Shown piece after piece: positions 51,410-52,399 of a stretch of 52,399 bases of DNA. The position numbers were made by a program, and so were the translations under genes. The stretch comes from Sedimentisphaerales bacterium (GTDB lineage: Bacteria > Planctomycetota > Phycisphaerae > Sedimentisphaerales > UBA12454), in NCBI GenBank assembly GCA_016930635.1, contig JAFGGI010000037.1:1-52399 (forward strand). The letters are read 5' to 3'. How positions within the stretch are numbered: position 1 is the first letter of the stretch; the number at the start of each line of letters is the position of its first letter. The notes beneath the pieces are model-generated. The model made no database searches and had not been told where the DNA came from. It was given only the letters and a program-made list of their open reading frames with translations.

Positions 51410-52399
51410 TTATATATCCGCCTGTGTAACCCTGAGAACCTCTGCGATTGTCGTAGCTCCGGCCAATACTTTTCTTGCGCCATCCATCCGCAGCGTCTTG
51501 AGCCCCTTTTCAATTTCCCGCTGTTTAATTACTCCTGCCGTTTGGCGATTATGGATCATCTCGCGTACTTCCTCATCGATCATCATAAGCTCGTATATCC
51601 CCGTCCTGCCTTTATAGCCTGTGTTATAGCACTTGCTGCACCCTGCACCGACATAAAACTCGCCGTCAGCTTTATCTGTGATGCCAAGGTCTTTCAATTC
51701 ATGTTCTGCAGGCTCATACCTTTCTTTACATTCCGGGCATATCCTTCTCACCAGTCTCTGGGCAAGGATCGCAATAAGCGATGAGCTTACAAGATAAGGC
51801 TCAACACCCAAATCTAAAAGCCTGCTGATAGTACCGGCAGAATCATTCGTGTGCAGAGTACTGAAAACCAAGTGGCCGGTAAGCGAAGACTGTATCGCCA
51901 TTCTCGCTGTTTCCTGGTCGCGAACCTCACCGACCATTATCACATCTGGGTCCTGCCTGAGAACATGTCTAAGCGCTGTCACAAATGTCATTCCCTTTCT
52001 CGTAGCCACCTGCATCTGGCTTATACCGCCAAGCTGATATTCTATCGGGTCTTCTATAGTAATAATATTTTTCACAACCGAGTCCATCTGGTTAAGTGCT
52101 GCATATAGTGTCGTACTTTTTCCGCTGCCTGTCGGGCCTGTCACAAAGATCACGCCATGCGAACGGTCCAGCAGCGAATCAAACCGTTCCATATCATCTT
52201 CCCACATACCAAGTTCGGTCAGGCTGAAAAGCCCCGTACTTTTATCAAGCAGACGCAGCACACACCTTTCGCCGTAACTCGTCGGTACGGTACTGACACG
52301 CAGATCTATCTCGCGGTTGCCTACCCGAACAGAACACCTGCCATCCTGGGGCATCCTTCTTTCGGCGATATCCATACCAGCCATAACCTTTATACGCGA
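51410..52399 (-). CDS. gspE: GspE secretion ATPase, N-terminal part outside window
   Basis: The C-terminal 330 residues of the T2SS hexameric ATPase. The frame stays open to the window edge and encodes SRIKVMAGMDIAERRMPQDG, the conserved start of the catalytic domain, so the upstream part lies beyond 52399. Walker A is GPTGSGKSTTLYA; the Asp box is NIITIEDPIEYQ; Walker B is DPDVIMVGEVRD; the His box is HLVFSTLHTND. The tetracysteine zinc site is CPECKERYEP...CSKCYNTGYKGR. It is active by these motifs and is the first gsp gene visible here. Confidence 0.95.
   Translation of the reverse strand, partial: SRIKVMAGMDIAERRMPQDGRCSVRVGNREIDLRVSTVPTSYGERCVLRLLDKSTGLFSLTELGMWEDDMERFDSLLDRSHGVIFVTGPTGSGKSTTLYAALNQMDSVVKNIITIEDPIEYQLGGISQMQVATRKGMTFVTALRHVLRQDPDVIMVGEVRDQETARMAIQSSLTGHLVFSTLHTNDSAGTISRLLDLGVEPYLVSSSLIAILAQRLVRRICPECKERYEPAEHELKDLGITDKADGEFYVGAGCSKCYNTGYKGRTGIYELMMIDEEVREMIHNRQTAGVIKQREIEKGLKTLRMDGARKVLAGATTIAEVLRVTQADI

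Overview
The window is chromosomal DNA from a Gram-negative bacterium, most likely a member of the Planctomycetota close to the Phycisphaerae (Sedimentisphaerales-like). This is inferred from gene content, not from a marker gene: a PEP-CTERM sorted protein, a type II secretion (T2SS) operon with a secretin encoded elsewhere, a DksA-like protein with a degraded zinc finger, KdsA (Kdo for lipopolysaccharide), a pectate lyase plus a probable tagaturonate epimerase, and a large VGIGT-repeat surface protein. There are no rRNA or tRNA genes, no CRISPR array and no insertion sequence that I can see. Genes are densely packed, with short operons on both strands.

Layout. 1-2002: 3' part of a repeat-rich surface protein, followed by a strong terminator. 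2148-6346 (minus): htpX, lemA, aldose 1-epimerase, a zf-TFIIB protein and a CorA-like transporter in one run. 6519-8269: promoter and sppA, converging on a PEP-CTERM protein. 8356-9268 (minus): two tandem pseudopilins with a long structured leader. 9538-10989 (minus): a divergent subtilase. 11128-15810 (plus): promoter, then pyrR-pyrB-pyrC-NYN RNase-aroA. 15811-17979: structured leader and a secreted multidomain pectate lyase. 18113-19441: an aroC homologue with altered active-site signatures. 19516-22332 (minus): secretin. 22666-27397: tsaB converging on miaB, a methyltransferase and an APC permease/EIIA fusion. 27539-28786: uxaE-like gene. 29016-34184 (plus): leuS, CYTH protein, lipid kinase, kdsA. 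34490-35782: an 83-residue unknown protein and a Xer recombinase. 35857-43596 (minus): FlaA1/PglF-type dehydratase, unknown membrane protein, YacG, DksA-like protein, mutL, gpmI. 43693-52399 (minus): T2SS genes in transcription order gspE (cut by the window edge), gspF, a four-helix-bundle IVS-type gene, gspG, H, I, J, K, L and M.

How it fits together. The T2SS, pectate lyase and uronate epimerase form a plausible pectin-use theme: polymer cleavage outside the cell, secretion through the Gsp machine, then intracellular hexuronate catabolism. Pyrimidine and shikimate genes are interleaved in one probable transcript. The points most worth a second look are the AroC homologue that has lost the conserved GESHG histidine, a perfect 12-bp inverted repeat whose right arm contains the ribosome binding site of the lipid kinase, an IVS-type gene with imperfect inverted flanks inside the gsp operon, nested inverted repeats in the pectate lyase leader, and a three-copy GGCCGATAACT motif before the 83-residue gene. 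I did not find a clear wholly new multigene system. All functional statements rest on motif recognition without database searches.
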